A stretch of DNA of 64,000 nt from Panorpa germanica (taxonomy: Eukaryota; Arthropoda; Insecta; Mecoptera; Panorpidae). The notes under the pieces were generated by a model. The model worked only from the letters and a program-made list of their open reading frames with translations. It ran no database searches and was not told where the DNA came from. Made by a program: the position numbers and the translations under genes. Position 1 is the stretch's first letter. The number at the start of each line of letters is the position of its first letter. Where the stretch lies: contig OY783208.1 of assembly GCA_963678705.1 (NCBI GenBank), positions 1,736,001 to 1,800,000 on the forward strand, read 5' to 3'. Shown in pieces: positions 47,409 through 58,880 of the stretch.

Positions 47409-47999
47409 TACGAGGCGTGTTTTTTAAGTGAGTACCGTTTTGGAATTAAAAAAAGACGTGCAAAGATATCGCAATAATTTTATTTTTACATGAAAGCCTG
47501 TACCTTAATCTACTTTTCTACATAATTTCCGTGAATATTGAGGCACTTGTCATAACGTGGCACCAGTTTTTGAATACCCTCCTCATAAAATTCTGCCGCC
47601 TGACTTGTTAACCACTGTATCACAACTGTTTTGACTTTTTTCATCATGCACATTTGTGCGGCCATATTTAAATGCTCTCACTCATTTCCTTACCATTCCA
47701 TCACTCATAATGTTTTGTCCGTAAACTTCACAGATCTCACGATGAATATCGATCGGTTTTACGCCTTTAGCACTAAGAAATCGTATAACAGCCCGTACTT
47801 CACAATCGGCGGGACTCACGATTGTCGGAGGCATCTTAAACACTCAGTAAACAACGTATACAATGAAGAATCAGACTGTAATGGCTGTAGAAAAGTAGAT
47901 TAAGGTACAGGCTTTCATGTAAAAATAAAATTATTGTGATATCTTTGCACGTCTTTTTTTAATTCCAAAACGGTACTTACTTAAAAAACACGCCTCGTA
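47409..47999 (-). mobile_element. mariner element, internally deleted, with TA duplication
   Basis: Element 47411-47997 with inverted ends CGAGGCGTGTTTTTTAAGT / ACTTAAAAAACACGCCTCG and TA on both sides. The minus strand encodes the transposase N-terminus (starting ~47835: M-P-P-T-I-V-S-P, H-R-E-I-C-E-V-Y-G helix-turn-helix, G-R-T-N-V-H-D-E) joined to the C-terminus (Y-D-K-C-L-N-I-H-G-N-Y-V-E-K, stop at ~47511). The DD34D core is deleted, and there is also an in-frame TGA where Trp is expected. Non-functional; it could be mobilised only in trans. Confidence 0.92.
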
Positions 48000-48042
48000 T
48001 ATATCGAGTATGAATATTGAATAGCCTATGTTTCCTATGGAT

Positions 48043-48409
48043 TAAAAGTGTGTCCAAAATGTGTGCGAGGGAGATAGGTATATGTTCGTATTTGTTCTCT
48101 ATGCGCATGCGTCGAAAGTGACAGCTGTCTAGATATAATAAATATTAAATATGTAAAGAAATTATATTTCACAAAGCTCGTCTGTCGGTAAAACAGTGAC
48201 CGTTCAGTGAAAACTTATACTCATGAACACATATTTATATTTATATATAGTTTATTTATATTTATACATATCTACATTATTCTACATCAATATAATGTCA
48301 TATTTAACAACTGTCACGTATTATATCTAGACAGCTCTGACTTGACAACTGTCACTTTCGACGCATGCGCATAGAGAACAAATAGAAACATATACCTTTC
48401 TCCTTGTTA
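48043..48409. mobile_element. Element E, copy 2
   Basis: Left arm AAGTGTGTCCAAAATGTGTG...TGCGCATGCGTCGAAAGTG; right arm GACAACTGTCACTTTCGACG...ATATACCTTTCTCC, with the last bases lost. It shares internal sequence CTAGATATAATAAATATTAA with copy 1. It ends ~40 bases upstream of the THAP reading frame. Confidence 0.75.
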
Positions 48410-48450
48410 AATTAATAATTTTTTTAATCTAATCGAAATAATTTTAAGTA

Positions 48451-48970
48451 ATGTCTTCTTCAAAAGTATCGTGCTGTATCCGTGGCTGTTTCAATATGCC
48501 ATATAAAAACAAAAACCAAAATACAAGTGTGAAATTTTATCGTTTCCCTGCGAGTACTATGGATAACCTTTAAACGTCAACAATGGATAAATGCAGTGAA
48601 AAACTATGTGTAAGTAAATTATTTTAATAAAAAAATTTAATTAATCACAATCAAATTTGAAAAGCTAAGTATTATAAAATAGAATATTAAACTATATAAT
48701 AATTATTTTATGAAATAAATAAAATAGTAATAAGTAAAAGTAAAATTTAAAAAATTTGTGTTTCAGAAAATATCTAAAGGATTGGGAACTAACTAAAAAT
48801 ACACGCATTTGTAGTGATCATTTTGTGAATAATCAAAAGTCAGAACATCCTCGGCATCCTTCATACACACCAACAATTTTTTCTGGTAAAGTAAATACCA
48901 AAAAATCCACTCAGTCATTTGAACGTTTCGAACGATTACGGCAACGGAATGTACGAAGTGAAATGAATAT

Positions 48971-49015
<45 letters not shown>

Positions 49016-49343
49016 AATTGAAATTCAAGAGGATAATTATGTAGATATTGAAACACAGAGCGTTGAAGATCATTATGCTTCTGATGCTACTCCACAAAAA
49101 ACAACTCGTAGTATAACATGTCAAACTGATGAAATTGTTGATGAAAGTGTTTTAGATGAACATAAGTATTTTTTTTGTAACATAAATTCCCGTGATGGTG
49201 TAACTACTGCAGAAGTGCAAATGTGTGATGTTAATTTGCCGCTTTTACGAAAGAATGTTGAAGATGTTGGGTGTGATCCAATTACTCCAGATCCTATTAA
49301 ATCTGATTATCAAGGTTCAAGATTATCAAGAACCCGAATTTAA
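48451..49343 (+). pseudogene. THAP-domain gene with frameshift, probably transposon-derived
   Basis: Exon 1 48451-48609 (ATG, then S-C-C-I-R-G-C and F-Y-R-F-P) and exon 2 48767-49343 fit a GT-AG intron in phase. Together they give the THAP zinc-finger layout C-x4-C...W-I-x-A-V...I-C-S-D-H-F...P-T-I-F. One extra base near 48561-48570 puts a stop (D-N-L-stop) in exon 1; the correct frame resumes at T-F-K-R-Q-Q-W. Exon 2 has an (AAT)n run encoding 12 Asn and an I-T-C-Q-T-D motif, then stops. A second frameshift near 49320 is possible. THAP domains bind DNA and occur in P-element and ISL2EU/Harbinger-related transposases; no transposase core is visible. Confidence 0.72.
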
Positions 49344-49737
49344 TTATTTTTTGCATTATTTATTTCAATTAATACTATTTCTACGCTGTTTACATCACAA
49401 TCCTTTACATTTATGACACCAGAGCGCTCCACTTTCGGCAGTAGTGCTGCCTCTACAGTTCTTTCTCAATCCCTATAGTCTACAATAAAGATTGGTGTTC
49501 GCATATCTTTAAGAAGATAAAAAGAGTCGTAAAATTATTACGGGTACAACAAAAAATAAGACATAATAATAAGAAATATAATAAAAAAGTTTTTATACAG
49601 TAATTTTATGAATGTTGCGGCTTGAAGCGCTATGAAATTGTAATAATATGCTATTAAAAATAATGTGTGTACTTCAAAAAGTTAATTAAAAGTTATATAA
49701 CTAAATAATCGCGAATGGTAAAAATACAAACGTTTTT
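49344..49737. other. Downstream of the THAP fragment
   Basis: May contain the decayed continuation of the THAP protein in another frame (to ~49420). No further domain was seen. Confidence 0.4.
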
Positions 49738-50213
49738 TAATAACTCCTTATATGTTAGGTAATATTAACAATTAAAAAAGTCATTTTGTCTCTTTAATTA
49801 TTAAAGGGATTCAACGTTGTACACATTCTAAATGCATGTGACATCACAATCGCTGCCAACCTTACAGCTCATAAATCTCTGCTATATGTATTTATATATC
49901 AAAATATCAAATATTATTTACAGCTAAAATTTCAATATTATGTGCCTTAACAGGGTTAAATAAAATAAAAATTTATTATTCTTTAACTTGACTTGATTAT
50001 TTCGACTACCAACGGCTACAAAACATTACAATAGCACTGACCTACTCAACAAATAACTGACGTTAAAATGCAATTCACGTCATACAAATATAGCCGACCA
50101 TTTCTAGTGCTAAAACTACAATTCAAACTTTTAATTGCTATATCTCCGTCAACATTTAGATATTTAATAAAATAGACACGCCAATACACATTTATTAACA
50201 TCAATTTCAATCA
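49738..50213. mobile_element. Family A fragment, copy 12
   Basis: From AATAACTCCTTATATGTTAG to TTTCAATCAACTCAAT; both termini missing and ~15 bp of the AAGGAACAATAAA region deleted. Confidence 0.87.
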
Positions 50214-51438
50214 ACTCAATTTCATGCTCTCATGATTTAATATGTACAGTGATTATAGCTGCATACAAATCAGGCGTATTTTAAAAATAATTTTCCACAT
50301 TGGTGTTTTAATTTGAGATTAAATAATTTAGTTGGTGCGCATGCGTCGTTAGTAATATAAATTTTGACAGTTCGATTGAATGTGGAATAATTAAAATTGC
50401 TGTTTTTAATAACAATCAGTAATAGAAATTGTTTTTACTTCTTTATTTTTGACAAACTGACATTGAACTTCTTTTAAAAATAAATCCTACTGCGTTTTGA
50501 CAGATTGTCACATTTTTGAGGTTAGAATATGATATAGTTTTGTTTAATTTACAAACATTGGACCTCCTTGTTAAGGTTCTGCTAGCCAACTTTATCAATA
50601 TATAGTACTGTTTTATAAAAATGTGTCATTTAAGAAACATAACCTTAAAATTTCACTTCAATCACTTATTATTAATTAACCGGAAGTGTAATAATAAATA
50701 TTTCTTATCAACATCATAAAGTAAAGCATAGCCAATGACTCTACATCCTCACCAAGCCCTAATTTCTTTAATAGCATCTTTTATATCAAAAAGAAAATGA
50801 ATCACAAAAAAATATTTAACAAAATAAAAATAATATTTATTAGTTCACAAATTCACCACCTAGTGTCGCCAGTGTATCACATATCACAACACTTATTATA
50901 AATTATACATGCACTTGTTTTTCACAACGATCTTGTTTTATAAAAATATTACTAAAAACTAATAAATTCTCAAATGCTCAAACATTTTTTCATTGAAAAT
51001 ATTTCATCTCTTTCATTCACGTGGTATTAGATTATAGTACTATCTCTTTTACACTACAACGATTATTTTCCGATAATGCTATCTCTTTCTATCTTATACA
51101 TTATATTTACGAACGTCTTTGTGTTTATCTGAAAGTGACAGACACACCCCCCGATAAGCATTGCACAAAAAGCCGGTATTACATTAGAGAATGTTAAAGT
51201 CTTTGTTACATTAGAATAAAAATAAAATATTAAAAAGTTTACTACAGAAATTGTTTTTTTATAATTCTTTGTAAATTTGCTATAGTCCCGTATAAATTTG
51301 TTGTGAACAGTATTTGTTGTGATAAAGTTAACTATCAGGATCTCAAATGTGATTTGTTTTAAATAGTCGCAATGTTATTGAAGATATAAACAATTAAAAT
51401 ACTTATTTAAAAAGTTCTTTTGGTAATGAATTTAGTAA
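50214..51438. other. Intergenic with small repeat pieces
   Basis: Includes the duplicate 50375-50542 (see 46862) and a relative of the 32743/26874 repeat at 51315-51420. No gene was seen. Confidence 0.45.
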
Positions 51439-51760
51439 ATAAATGCATAAGGTTGTTTTCAAAGCAGAATTCTTGTTTAAATATTAATATAAATATATTT
51501 ATGTAACGTAGAATTCACATTTGCAAATAGATTGTAAATAACTCATTAAAACTTCCGAATATTTGCTTCGGGTATCTTCGGGTACCGAACACACATGCGT
51601 TGACGACTATGACATTAAAACCCGTTTATTACCCATCATTAAACCCTGTCATAACCTCACTTTTAATGTATTTAAACGAATGTTTAGACGAATATTCGGA
51701 TGACTCGTTGGGCCATCTGTTAGTTTCTTTTTGACATCGCCATTAAAACGACGCCGGTGA
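51439..51760. repeat. Repeat Q copy 1 (empty site for the fold-back element)
   Basis: TTTCAAAGCAGAATTCTTGTTT ... GGTATCTTCGGGTACCG ... GTTGACGACTATGACATTAA matches 57733-57873 continued at 58855-58880. The match crosses the place where the second copy is interrupted. Confidence 0.8.
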
Positions 51761-53597
51761 ATATTTTTTACTGATTGTTGCTCTATTTAGGAGAGTACAT
51801 TTTCCGATTTTTACGAAACAAAATTTCAGTTAATTGGCTCAATTTTGAAAGAATTGTGCAAGTAATTGTCTATTTAGAAAAAGTAAAACAAAAAGTCATT
51901 TATCTGCACTGTCTATGAATCAGGTCTATCATTCTTGCGCGCATTTTGTACCTTAGTTTACTATTCGTTAATATACAAGCGTTCACCCCGTCAGAAAGCG
52001 ACGTGTTATTAGTATATTGACTTTGAATTCAATATTCGTAATTACATATTTAAATATTTAGCATTGGTGGACTACTTTAAGCACCCGCTGTAAGCAAACG
52101 GGTTGACCAATCTTCCTCAAATATGGTATAGTAGTTAAATACACTATTATACACACACGTAAAAAAAGATTTTTATAAAATATTTACCGCGTGTCTTTTA
52201 AATTGCAAATTTGTGACAATCAGTAAAATCATATTGAGAGTTTTTATATTTCAAAATAGCTTGGCACTCACCATGAGCTTTGAAACAGGGCCCGCTGTTA
52301 TCCATATTTGAGACCACAATCATTTAAATTATTATTTTCTACTTAACATATTTAAGCACACACAAAAAATATAAATAATTGAATAATTGTGAAATAAAAT
52401 GAATTATTTTTTATAAACGCCACTTAGTTTTAAAATGATGAAAATATTAAAATACCACCAGGACGTGCTTCTCAACGAAAATGTATTTTCCACTATTCAA
52501 TGTTTGGTAACTAAATGAAAACCCGTTGCTATAGAAGGGAGGGAGGGACGGAAAGAGAGGGGGAGGTAGCGGTGTTAAAGTTCGTAGTGGTTGTAGTCAT
52601 CTAAAGAGTAGTCCGCACTGTATATAAAATATATTTTGTGTGGCAATTTAAATATATGTATATATATTCTTCTTTTCAAAAGTATTTAAATACAAAATAC
52701 GTATTTTAAAAATACTTTTGAGAAAATAGAATACTCTTTATGTTACTAATATAAATGTTATTTTTTTTAATAATTATGAGAATTCTCTTTGATAAAGACC
52801 GACTTCGTTTTGAAACATTTTTGTTTCATAAAAATACTACCTAGAATTTTTAAAAAATAACAAAAGTAAGGGTTTTATTAGTGTCGCATGTTTATGTCGC
52901 ACTAGTCTGTACGTTAAAAGTGCAACACATTTAGTACACTCATGTCTAAATAATGTCAACTTATGAATGAAAATATATAAATGTTGGATGTCGCATGTGG
53001 GGTGGGGGTAGTAGGTAAAATAATATATATTTATGTATATATATTTCAGTAAGGAATGTAGTGGAGTGATTGTCTTGTAGTAAAACAAATAATGAACGAG
53101 AAAATATGATAAACAAATTTAGGTAAACGAAAATCAGATGTCTTATGGTGGGGTGGGGGTAACAGGAAGGATAATAAAATAATAGGCACATCTATCATTT
53201 TAAATTAGAATTATTAAGACAATTGTGCAGATACTTTTAGATCATAGATGGTGCTAATGTTGGTGGGGTTTTAAGTTTATATTCAAAAAATAATATTTAC
53301 TGATTAACACTATGAAGTAACAAAAATGAAAAAAGTATTTTGTATTTTCCAAATAGGAAATAGGTTTGTAAAAATTTTCAAATAAAATATAAAATTCTAT
53401 ACTCTTAAAAGATATTTAACTACAAAATAGAAAATAGGTATTTACTATTTTGTATTTGCATTTTGAGTATATGTATTTCAAAAACGCACATCTGTACTCA
53501 TGCGGCGACTAACTGCGAAAGCGACGTTGCCAAATCTTACATCGTGTTTTGAACAGCGAAAGTAACGAATGATTGTGATGATCTTCTTTATGTAAAA
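51761..53597. other. Intergenic, repeats and low complexity
   Basis: A Helitron-like end (TTCACCCCGTCAGAAAGCGACG) occurs near 51989 without a partner end. A G/A-rich tract lies at 52537-52575. The GTGGGGTGGGGGTA motif occurs at 52996 and 53149 in two related ~150-bp blocks. No gene was seen. Confidence 0.45.
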
Positions 53598-53835
53598 TGT
53601 CAATTATTTTAGTGATTTCTTCGTTCCACATACTATTTGTATTATTTGAATCGAAAGCTTGATGTTTTCTGAACCATATTCAATTGAAATAATAATTTGC
53701 TCCATTAGATACTTACATGAAATTTTCAATCAAATGCACAAGGTAATGAAATTAGTTTTTAAAACTAATTAATTCCTTAAAAGTTCCGGAAACCTACCCT
53801 TATTTAATTGTTTTATTAAATATTGACTATCGTAG
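53598..53835. repeat. Repeat R copy 2
   Basis: Matches 42028-42190 and 63769-64000. It extends further right (AACTAATTAATTCCTTAAAA...ACCTACCCTTATTTAATTG) as in copy 3. The preceding CATGCGGCGACTAACTGCG is also shared with copy 3. Confidence 0.88.
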
Positions 53836-54217
53836 AACAAATTTAGAAAATTTCAGCAAGTTGTCCATTCTTTACTACTTCACGAGGTAGGCTAGTTTGT
53901 ACTACCCTTTACATTTTACTATTTCTCCGCCCAAACATCCAAAAACTTCTCCCCTTCATGGTACCAACCCTCCTAGTCTGATTCCCGGGAATTATATTGA
54001 TTCGGTGGAACATAGCCGAGTGCATGCCATGAATTTAAGGCCCCTGCGCACGCGGAACTGCGCAGGTTTGACTGTCTTTTGTTTTTTCATTCTATTTCTA
54101 TTATTTCACTATTTCATATATTGAAATATGCGATATATATTAAAACACCATTATTAACGAGACAAAAGTTTAACTCTTTATTCTATTGCTATCTCTGTTA
54201 CACATTTGTCACTAAAA

Positions 54218-54810
54218 GGGCTTGTGTCCTCATTTTTAGTGGTCGATTTTTCAATTATTGATTGAAGTTGATGTTAATAAATGTGTATTGGCGTGTCTAT
54301 TTTATTAAATATCTAAATGTTGACGGAGATATAGCAATTAAAAGTTTGAATTGTAGTTTTAGCGCTAGAAATGGTCGGCCATATTTGTATGACGTGAAAT
54401 ACATTTTAACGTCAGTTATTTGTTGCGTAGGTCAGTGCTGTGGTAATGTTTTGTAGCTGTTGGTAGTCGAATAATCAAGTCAAGTCAAAGAATAATAAGT
54501 TTTTATTTTATTTAACCCTGCTAAGGCAGACATAATATTGAAATTTTATTGTTCCTTGAAATAGCTGTAAATAATATTTGATATTTTGATATATTAATAC
54601 ATATAGCAGAGATTTATGAGCTGTAAGGTTGGCAGCAATTGTGATGTCACATGCATTTGGAATGTGTACAACGTTGAATCCCTTTAATAATTAAAGAGAC
54701 AAAATGACTTTTTTAATTGTTAATATCTCTTAACATATAAGGAGTTCTAGTAACCAACTTTATCAATATGTAGTACACTTTTATAGAAATCAAGACATAG
54801 GACACAAGTC
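54218..54810. mobile_element. Family A element, copy 13, nearly complete
   Basis: GGGCTTGTGTCCTCATTTTTAG to AGGACACAAGTC, flanked by AA on both sides. It has a ~30-bp deletion near the right end. Confidence 0.9.
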
Positions 54811-55733
54811 AATTCAATTTGATTTGACTCGTACAAATGACAAAATCACTTCGCCTGGCCTCACTACCGTACCAGTATTGAATGAAGCTGCAAGTAAACC
54901 ATTCAAGTGTGACAGAGACATATATATCTTGTTTCTTTGTCTGTGATATTCTAGAATTTTATCTCTACTGAAATAAATAATTTTAAATGTGAAAGAGAGA
55001 ACAAGAAAGAGAAACCATATCTATATTTGTTAATAAATAATATTGTATTATCTTATTATGTCAAATATTATTTACAGCTGTCTGGAGCAACACATAAAAT
55101 ATTGATATAGCCTACGAAAAAATTCAAAATGAGCAACTTCTCTGTAAGGGCTTTATTCTGTAAAGTATTTCCACCGGTGAAAAAATTTCATCGCTGTAAA
55201 ATGACGTCACAAAAGCGATGATTTTTTTATTTGGTATTCTGTAAGAAATTTCCATTGATTTAATTTTTGTCGCTGGAAAAAATCGACCAAATTATAAGGT
55301 CGCCTTCAGCGGTGACTTTAAAATTTTTCATCGCTGTATTTTTGAGAACTGTCAAACAATTTGAACAATAATTTGCTGTAGTTGGAGAATTCTACGAAAA
55401 AATAGAAAATAAGTTAGTATTTATATGTATACATATATTTTTTATTTTTTTTTGACATCCCAGAATATTACAATCTATCCACAGATATAATAATATGTAT
55501 GCATATGAATATATAAATATATCAGAAAGTGAGGTTATGTTGTTTGTCAATTATAGCTTCAGGTGAATGCTTTTTTTATATAAATTGTGCATGGCCATTT
55601 AAAATTCTATTTATAATAATTATTTCCCCACTGATTTTCCCGTTTTCCTTGTCGTAGATGCCATATTGACTTTTTTTAGACATAGATTTTGACATGTAGG
55701 AATTATAAAAACAACTGTCATTTAAAATTTCTA
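54811..55733. other. Intergenic, possible host element of the Helitrons
   Basis: TTTATTCTGTAAAGTATTTCC at ~55150 and GTATTCTGTAAGAAATTTCC at ~55234 face TGCATACAGAATACCACTTT near 57152. This may be an outer element into which the Helitrons inserted. The ends were not proven and no gene was seen. Confidence 0.4.
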
Positions 55734-56282
55734 TCCTATATTATAATATCTGACGAACTAGAAAAGATAGAAAACTGAAATTTGGTATGTGTATTGAGAT
55801 TATAATTGTGCACATTTTCCAATAGTTGGAAATTTGAAATTTGAGTTCAGTAGCGGCGCGAATTTTTGGGGGCAATGTTAGAATAGAGTTAGGACGTTCA
55901 AATTTAATATGTAGGCTCGCTGTAGACAGTAATTAATGAAAAAAAATAAACAGCCCCAAATTTCCAGTGGCGGCGGGAGTTGAGACAGTAAAAGCCAAAA
56001 ATATTGAAAATGTAGTATTATAACTTAGGGTATGTATTAAGACACTAATTGCGCATGTTTGCCAATAATTGGATTACCAAAATTTTAATTCAGTAGCGGC
56101 GTGATTTTTTGGGGGCAATGTCGCAACAGAGCTAGAACGTTGATATTTGGAACGTGGGCCCTATATAGAGTGTCATTAAAGACACACTATAGAAAATTGC
56201 AACTTTCCAGAGGCGGCGGGCGCTGGGGGCCAAAGACCAGAAATATGAAGTATATAGAGATAGGGCTATAGTTTAAAAAATA
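55734..56282 (+). mobile_element. Diverged Helitron-like 5' region H6 with two ~250-bp repeats
   Basis: Begins TCCTATATTATAATATCTGA, like H5. The interior is two tandem repeats, each containing CAGTAGCGGCG, TTGGGGGCAATGT and GGCGGCGGG. There is no 3' hairpin/CTAG end; H5 starts immediately after, so H6 is either truncated by H5 or the front part of a tandem pair. Confidence 0.65.
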
Positions 56283-57073
56283 TCCTATATTATAATGTTC
56301 CAACTGTTTGAATCTATTCTTATATTCTTATATGTTTATATGTTTGGTACTGAATTTTGTATGGCAGCGCGAAAACGGCTCCATCAATGCTTTTGAAAAT
56401 TTCCTATTTCGTAGAGAAAAAAATTCTAAGACTTTTGGCGTCCCCAGATTTTTCCCTGAATTTCCTGGAAACCCGTAATTTTGGAAAAACTGGAAAAAAA
56501 TTGAGCCCTTTTTTGCTGTATCACTTTTAATTCGTAAAAGATAGAAAGTTGAAATTTTGCATGTGTATTAAGGTATTCAATGCTGACATTTCTCAAAAAT
56601 TAGAAATTCAAAAATTGAAAAAGGGGGGGTTGAAGAAATTCGGGGGCCTGGTAGAAAACTTTGAAGAAAGTTCATATTCTAGATTCTAGAATAATTAAGT
56701 ATATTATTAATAAAAGAAAAATTCAAAATTTCAAAATTTTATTTAGGGGCACGGGGGGCAGTAATTTCCAAGTGTAAAAATTGTGCTAGAAAGTTGAAAT
56801 TTTGTATATAGGCTAACCGTGGTAACTTATTTACTAATCGAAAAAAAATCCCAAATTTTGAAAAAAAGTTGGTCAAATAACGTATAAATTGAAAATATTT
56901 TTTATTTTGATATAAAAAATATATTTCCTTAGTCAGTTTGAATGAAACATTAATTGTTATAATATGTAAAATTAATATAGGACGAATTTATTTATTATTT
57001 CAGTTTAAAAATGGAATTAAATTCAAGCCACACACAAAAAACAAACGTCGCTTGCGACGGGGGTAAAAGCTAG
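56283..57073 (+). mobile_element. Helitron-like element H5, complete non-autonomous copy
   Basis: 5' TCCTATATTATAATGTTCC, 3' hairpin CGTCGCTTGCGACG, then GGGGTAAAAG and CTAG at 57070-57073, followed by T and preceded by A. The best reference copy for this family in forward orientation. Confidence 0.9.
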
Positions 57074-57732
57074 TATTTTATATTGCTCAAATATCATCAA
57101 TACCAGTTTATACTTTGTCACTGCTGTATATTATAAAGGCGATGGAACATTTTGCATACAGAATACCACTTTATTAAATATTTCCACCGCTGAAAATCTA
57201 CTAAATCTACTAAATTAAGCTTTTAATGTGGTTTCTGTGAATTTATCACACTGAGACATCATAGTTTACGATTGATGTTATTTTCCAGTGATGATTCCTT
57301 TAAGAAAATGAACGTCAAATATCAAAAAGAATAAATAATAACATTGAGAGATAAAACTTTAAATTTTTGCTCCATCCACCATACTCGCCAGATTTGATAC
57401 TGACTTATTACCAAAGATAGATTTTACCTATACAGAGTATTCATCAAAACCGAATTTAGTTTACATCAAAAATATCGTATATATAAAATAAAATTTTACT
57501 CCACTTTGTTTTCTCTCCTAAATTTCTTTGCTCCTCTCAGAGAACTATTTAATCAAAGTCTAACTCGAAACAAGACTTCCGAAATCCCTCCACCCCCCTC
57601 CATTCTCCCACTACGAAGTTTTGCACAAACAATAAGTTACAAAACCCCCCACCAAAACATTCTGAAGCAGAGGCTGACAACTTTTTGTAAACGAGTCTAA
57701 AAGATATTTTATTATATTAATATTTCTATTTT
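57074..57732. other. Intergenic
   Basis: May contain the right arm of the outer element mentioned at 54811. A 64-codon open frame (57506-57700) matches nothing. Confidence 0.35.
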
Positions 57733-57863
57733 CAAAGCAGAATTCTTGTTTCAATATTAATATATCTGCAACGTAGAATTCACATTTGCAAATAGATTGT
57801 AAATAACTCGTTAAAACTTCCGAATATTTGCTTCGGGTATCTTCGGGTACTGTACACATATAC

Positions 57864-58864
57864 GTTGACATCTAGGGTACCCTCACTTAGTGTACAATTA
57901 TTCAATGTCGCTTATGGCGCCCTCCATCCGCCATTATTGGAATAGTGAACTAAGATGCTCGGCGACTCAACATTTGAAGGGAATGAAGGGTGAAGGGAGT
58001 GCACTGAGCTAAAGTTCAGTGCAGTTCAGGGATACCACATATTAAAACATAATATTTTTGTATAGTACTAAACAAATGCAAATAATTGTATACACAGTGA
58101 TACAAAGCATAACACAAAATAAAACTACAATATTAATATATATTTATGTATATATATAAATATTATGTTTTAATATGTGGTATCACTGAACTGCACTGAA
58201 CTTTAGCTCAGTGCACTCCCTTCACCCTTCATTCCCTTCAAATGTTGAGTCGCCGAGCATCTTAGTTCACTATTCCAATAATGGCGACTTATGGCGCCTA
58301 AAGCGACATTGAGTCGCCGAGGATCTTAGTTCACTATTCCAATAATGGCGACTTATGGCGCCTAAAGCGACATTGAGTCGCCGAGCATCTTAGTTCACTA
58401 TTCCAATAATGGCGACTTATGGCGCCTAAAGCGACATTGAGTCGCCGAGCATCTTAGTTCACTATTCCAATAATGGCGACTTATGGCGCCTAAAGCGACA
58501 TTGAGTCGCCGAGCATCTTAGTTCACTATTCCAATAATGGCGACTTATGGCGCCTAAAGCGACATTGAGTCGCCGAGCATCTTAGTTCACTATTCCAATA
58601 ATGGCGACTTATGGCGCCTAAAGCGACATTGAGTCGCCGAGCATCTTAGTTCACTATTCCAATAATGGCGACTTATGGCGCCTAAAGCGACATTGAGTCG
58701 CCGAGCATCTTAGTTCACTATTCCAATAATGGCGACTTATGGCGCCTAAAGCGACATTGAGTCGCCGAGCATCTTAGTTCACTATTCCAATAATGGCGGA
58801 TGGAGGGCGCCATAAGCGACATTGAATAATTGTATACTAAGTGAGGGTACCCTGGTTGACATCT
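57864..58864. mobile_element. Fold-back element with ~10-bp target duplication and expanded arm
   Basis: The element 57874-58854 starts AGGGTACCCTCACTTAG and ends CTAAGTGAGGGTACCCT(G). GTTGACATCT is present at 57864-57873 and 58855-58864. The outer ~100 bp of the arms is almost perfect; the arms continue inwards (GAACTTTAGCTCAGTGC and its complement) to a loop near 58080-58140. The right arm contains nine 64-bp repeats, while the left has one equivalent. There is no coding capacity. The 9-10-bp duplication suggests Mutator-like mobilisation. Confidence 0.85.
58247..58800. repeat. Minisatellite, nine 64-bp units
   Basis: GAGTCGCCGAG(C/G)ATCTTAG occurs at 58247, 58311, 58375, 58439, 58503, 58567, 58631, 58695 and 58759, exactly 64 bp apart. 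Units are virtually identical (one GAGG variant at 58311), indicating very recent expansion or homogenisation. Confidence 0.97.
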
Positions 58865-58880
58865 ATGACATTAAAACTAA

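Larger units (their letters stand above)
57733..58880. repeat. Repeat Q copy 2, interrupted by a fold-back element
   Basis: 57733-57873 and 58855-58880 together reproduce repeat Q copy 1 (51439-51640). The interruption is the fold-back element at 57874-58854. Confidence 0.85.

Noticed and set aside
48936..49124. 62-codon minus-strand frame.
   Set aside because: Antisense to the THAP exon; its poly-Ile run is the complement of the (AAT)n tract.
51975..52060. Another Helitron 3' end (TTCACCCCGTCAGAAAGCGACG).
   Set aside because: The hairpin is broken, CTAG is absent and no opposite end was found, so it is left as a possible degenerate piece only.
55140..57200. A large element with GTATTCTGTA ends enclosing the Helitrons.
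   Set aside because: The motif occurs in both orientations, but the arms do not align convincingly and no target duplication was found.
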